Shown piece by piece: positions 61,711-64,000 of a DNA stretch of 64,000 nt. Positions within the stretch are counted from its first letter, which is position 1. Each line of letters begins with the position of its first letter. Source of the stretch: Paramicrobacterium humi (GTDB lineage: Bacteria > Actinomycetota > Actinomycetes > Actinomycetales > Microbacteriaceae); the NCBI RefSeq assembly GCF_900105715.1, contig NZ_FNRY01000001.1:1984001-2048000 (forward strand), written 5' to 3'. The notes beneath the pieces are model-generated. The model saw only the letters and a list, made by a program, of their open reading frames with translations, had not been told where the DNA came from and searched no databases. The position numbers and the translations under genes are program-made.

Positions 61711-61712
61711 AA
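61696..61712. promoter_or_regulatory. Palindrome TTCTAC-N5-GTAGAA, copy 3
   Basis: TTCTAC-GACGC-GTAGAA spans the modC stop codon (the TAG lies within the right arm) and ends 42 nt before the pta start. Arms and spacing are the same as in the two nar-mog copies. Confidence 0.7.
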
Positions 61713-61754
61713 CAGTGTAGGTTTAAACCGCACGCTTGCGCAGAAGGGGTGACT

Positions 61755-63860
61755 GTGTCCCGATCGATCTACATCACATCCGCTGAAGGCCACACGGGCA
61801 AGTCCACGATCGCGCTCGGGGCGCTCGACACTCTCTCGCACGAAGTGAAGCGCGTCGGAGTGTTCCGGCCCATCGCTCGCTCGACAGTCGAACGCGACTA
61901 CGTCGTCGAGCTGCTGCTCGAGCACGACGGCGTCGACCTCGACTACGACGACTGCATCGGCGTGACCTATGACGACGTGCACGCGGATCCGGATGCCGCT
62001 CTCGCGACGATCGTGCAACGGTACAAGGCCGTTGAGGCGCAGTGCGATTCCGTCGTCGTGCTCGGCTCCGACTACACCGACGTCGGCAGCCCCACCGAGC
62101 TGAGCTACAACGCCCGCATCGCGGCGAACCTCGGCGCTCCCGTTCTGCTCGTTCTCGGAGGGAGAAGCGACCAGGGAAACGGCGAGCGGCTGGGCCAGGC
62201 CGACCCGCGCACGCCGAGCGAGATGAGGCAGATCGCCGAGCTCGCGCTTCTCGAGCTGCGCGAGGCGCACGCGGGGCTGCTCGCGATCGTCGCGAACCGC
62301 GCGGACCCCGACAGCCTTGACGAGATCGTCTCGAACATCGCGACCGTCGCACCGGACGTGCCGGTGTGGGCGATTCCCGAGGACCCGTACCTTGTCGCCC
62401 CGACCGTCGGCACCATCATGGCGGCCGTCGACGGCACGCTCATCAAGGGAGACCCCGAGCTGCTCTCGCGAGAGGCGCTCGGCGTGGTGATCGCGGGGAT
62501 GAGCATGGAGAACGTGCTGCCCCGGCTCGGCGAGGGCGCCGTGCTCATCATCGCGGCCGACCGCACCGAGACGCTCCTGGCGGTTCTGCTGTCACAGCAG
62601 TCGGCGGCGTTCCCGTCGATCTCGGGCGTGGTGCTGAACGGCGGCTTCCCGCTGCCCGAGCCGATCGAGCAGCTCATCGACGGGCTCAAGCTCGCGCTGC
62701 CCATCATCTCGACCAAGTGGGGAACCTACGACACGGCGGTGCGCATCACCCACACGCGCGGGAAGCTCGCCGCCGACTCGCAGCGCAAGTTCGACGCCGC
62801 GCTCGCCGCGTTCGAGAAGCACGTCGACCGCGAGGAACTGACAAGTCGGCTCGACGTGTCGAAGACCGACGTCGTCACCCCCCTCATGTTCGAGTACGGG
62901 CTGCTCTCGCAGGCCCGCAGCAATCGCCGGCACATCGTGCTGCCCGAGGGCGATGACGACCGCGTTCTGCGCGCGGCGCACACGCTGCTCGCGCGCGAGG
63001 TCGCGGAGCTCACGATCCTCGGCGAGCGGTTCGAGGTCATGGCGCGGGCGATCGAGCTCGGCCTCGACCTCTCGAAGGCGGAGGTGCTCTCACCGTTCGA
63101 CCCGGTGCTCTCGACGCGGTTCGCCGAGGAGTACCACCGTCTACGCGTCCACAAGGGCGTCACGATCGAACAGGCTCGCGAGATCGTCACCGACGTGTCG
63201 TACTTCGGAACCATGATGGTGCACCTGGGCCTCGCCGACGGCATGGTGTCGGGCGCCAGCCACACGACGGCGCACACGATCCGGCCCGGCTTCGAGATCA
63301 TCAAGACGAAGCCCGACACCTCCGTCGTGTCGAGCGTGTTCCTCATGGCCCTCGAGGATCGCGTGCTCGTGTACGGCGACTGCGCGGTCATCCCCGACCC
63401 TACGGCAGAGCAGCTGGCCGACATCGCGATCTCGTCGACGGCGACGGCGCAGCAGTTCGGCATCGAGCCGCGCGTCGCGATGCTCTCGTACTCGACGGGG
63501 GAGTCGGGCTCGGGCGCCGACGTTGAGAAAGTGCGCGAAGCGACCGCTCTCGTGCGCGAGCGGATGCCGGAGCTGCCCGTCGAGGGGCCCATCCAGTATG
63601 ACGCGGCCGCGGATGCGGCCGTCGCCGCGACGAAGATGCCCGAGTCGCAGGTCGCGGGACGCGCGACGGTGTTCATCTTCCCCGACCTCAACACGGGCAA
63701 CAACACGTACAAGGCCGTGCAGCGCTCGGCCGGCGCTGTCGCGATCGGCCCCGTGCTGCAGGGGTTGAACAAGCCGATCAACGACCTCTCGAGAGGGGCT
63801 CTCGTGCAAGACATCGTGAACACCGTTGCGATCACCGCGATCCAGGCGGCGACAGCATGA
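61755..63860 (+). CDS. pta: Phosphate acetyltransferase (long form)
   Basis: A 701-residue enzyme that makes acetyl phosphate from acetyl-CoA. The N-terminal 220 or so residues are a BioD-like P-loop domain ([19 protein letters not shown]), then a DRTGG domain, then the catalytic domain ([55 protein letters not shown]). I chose GTG 61755, behind GAAGGGG; GTG 61749 would put the ribosome site on the start codon. The stop overlaps ackA. Confidence 0.95.
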   Translation: MSRSIYITSAEGHTGKSTIALGALDTLSHEVKRVGVFRPIARSTVERDYVVELLLEHDGVDLDYDDCIGVTYDDVHADPDAALATIVQRYKAVEAQCDSVVVLGSDYTDVGSPTELSYNARIAANLGAPVLLVLGGRSDQGNGERLGQADPRTPSEMRQIAELALLELREAHAGLLAIVANRADPDSLDEIVSNIATVAPDVPVWAIPEDPYLVAPTVGTIMAAVDGTLIKGDPELLSREALGVVIAGMSMENVLPRLGEGAVLIIAADRTETLLAVLLSQQSAAFPSISGVVLNGGFPLPEPIEQLIDGLKLALPIISTKWGTYDTAVRITHTRGKLAADSQRKFDAALAAFEKHVDREELTSRLDVSKTDVVTPLMFEYGLLSQARSNRRHIVLPEGDDDRVLRAAHTLLAREVAELTILGERFEVMARAIELGLDLSKAEVLSPFDPVLSTRFAEEYHRLRVHKGVTIEQAREIVTDVSYFGTMMVHLGLADGMVSGASHTTAHTIRPGFEIIKTKPDTSVVSSVFLMALEDRVLVYGDCAVIPDPTAEQLADIAISSTATAQQFGIEPRVAMLSYSTGESGSGADVEKVREATALVRERMPELPVEGPIQYDAAADAAVAATKMPESQVAGRATVFIFPDLNTGNNTYKAVQRSAGAVAIGPVLQGLNKPINDLSRGALVQDIVNTVAITAIQAATA

Positions 63861-64000
63861 CCGCCGTCCTCGTCATCAACTCGGGCTCGTCGTCGTTCAA
63901 ATACCAGCTGCTCGAGATGGACAGCGAGACGATGCTCGCCCACGGCCTCGTCGAGCGCATCGGCACGCCCGAAGCCCATCTCGTGCACGACATGAGCGAG
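63857..64000 (+). CDS. ackA: Acetate kinase (5' part only)
   Basis: Forty-eight residues are visible before the window ends. [18 protein letters not shown] is the unmistakable acetate-kinase N-terminus (phosphate-binding NSGSSSxK). It overlaps pta by 4 nt (ATGA); together they convert acetyl-CoA to acetate with ATP gain. Confidence 0.95.
   Translation, partial: MTAVLVINSGSSSFKYQLLEMDSETMLAHGLVERIGTPEAHLVHDMSE

Noticed and set aside
1-64000. CRISPR array, phage or transposase
   Set aside because: No regularly spaced direct repeats of 24-40 nt with spacers, and no integrase, transposase or phage structural gene, were found.

Overview
This window is chromosomal DNA of a high-GC actinobacterium, most likely of the family Microbacteriaceae (Microbacterium or a close relative). 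The evidence is very GC-rich coding sequence with many GTG/TTG starts and 1-4 nt start/stop overlaps, several apparently leaderless promoters, three LacI-type sugar regulons whose ABC importers lack an ATPase gene, and an actinobacterial-type nitrate reductase. The oligomer GGATGCCGC/GCGGCATCC recurs throughout on both strands. No phage, transposase, CRISPR array or plasmid gene is visible.

Layout. 1-8 kb: mixed housekeeping genes. These are a GH38 alpha-mannosidase cut by the window edge, a GNAT acetyltransferase, CorA, a DEAD-box RNA helicase, an EVE-domain protein, a frameshifted 2-phosphosulfolactate-phosphatase-like gene and a CGNR zinc-finger regulator. 8-16.3 kb: a LacI-controlled sugar island (importer, two Gfo/Idh/MocA dehydrogenases, a sugar isomerase/epimerase TIM barrel and a ThuA-like protein) whose content suggests oxidation of a glycoside to a keto-sugar before cleavage. 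16.3-25.3 kb: a hemicellulose side-chain island (acetyl-xylan-esterase-like protein, importer, GH31 alpha-xylosidase, LacI, ROK). 25.4-29 kb: an MFS exporter, a two-gene ABC exporter and a RidA protein. 29-35.8 kb: a third sugar island (LacI, importer, GH3 glycosidase), followed by a PAP2 phosphatase overlapping an alditol-oxidase-like flavoprotein. 37.8-40.5 kb: a small kinase, a GNAT protein, a membrane protein, tRNA-Ser(GGA) and the 4.5S SRP RNA.

40.5-64 kb is a nitrate/molybdenum block: narK-narG-narH-narJ-narI, then mogA-moaE-moaA, an unrelated-looking 2-oxoglutarate oxygenase, moaD-(DUF6457-like)-mobA-moaC-moeA-moeB, an aldo/keto reductase/XRE pair, a frameshifted VOC gene, a TOBE-domain regulator, modA-modB-modC, and pta-ackA (ackA runs off the end). 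Together these genes would import molybdate, build the molybdenum cofactor, respire nitrate and make ATP from acetyl-CoA. A shared palindrome, TTCTAC-N5-GTAGAA, occurs twice between narK and mogA and once just upstream of pta, and may tie the block together under one unidentified regulator.

Non-coding points of interest are long imperfect palindromes at three convergent gene junctions, and a dispersed palindromic repeat. One copy of that repeat lies in frame inside mobA and adds about 28 residues to the protein; a second copy lies in an intergenic region 5.6 kb away. Two genes carry apparent single-base deletions. No intergenic stretch exceeds 300 bases.
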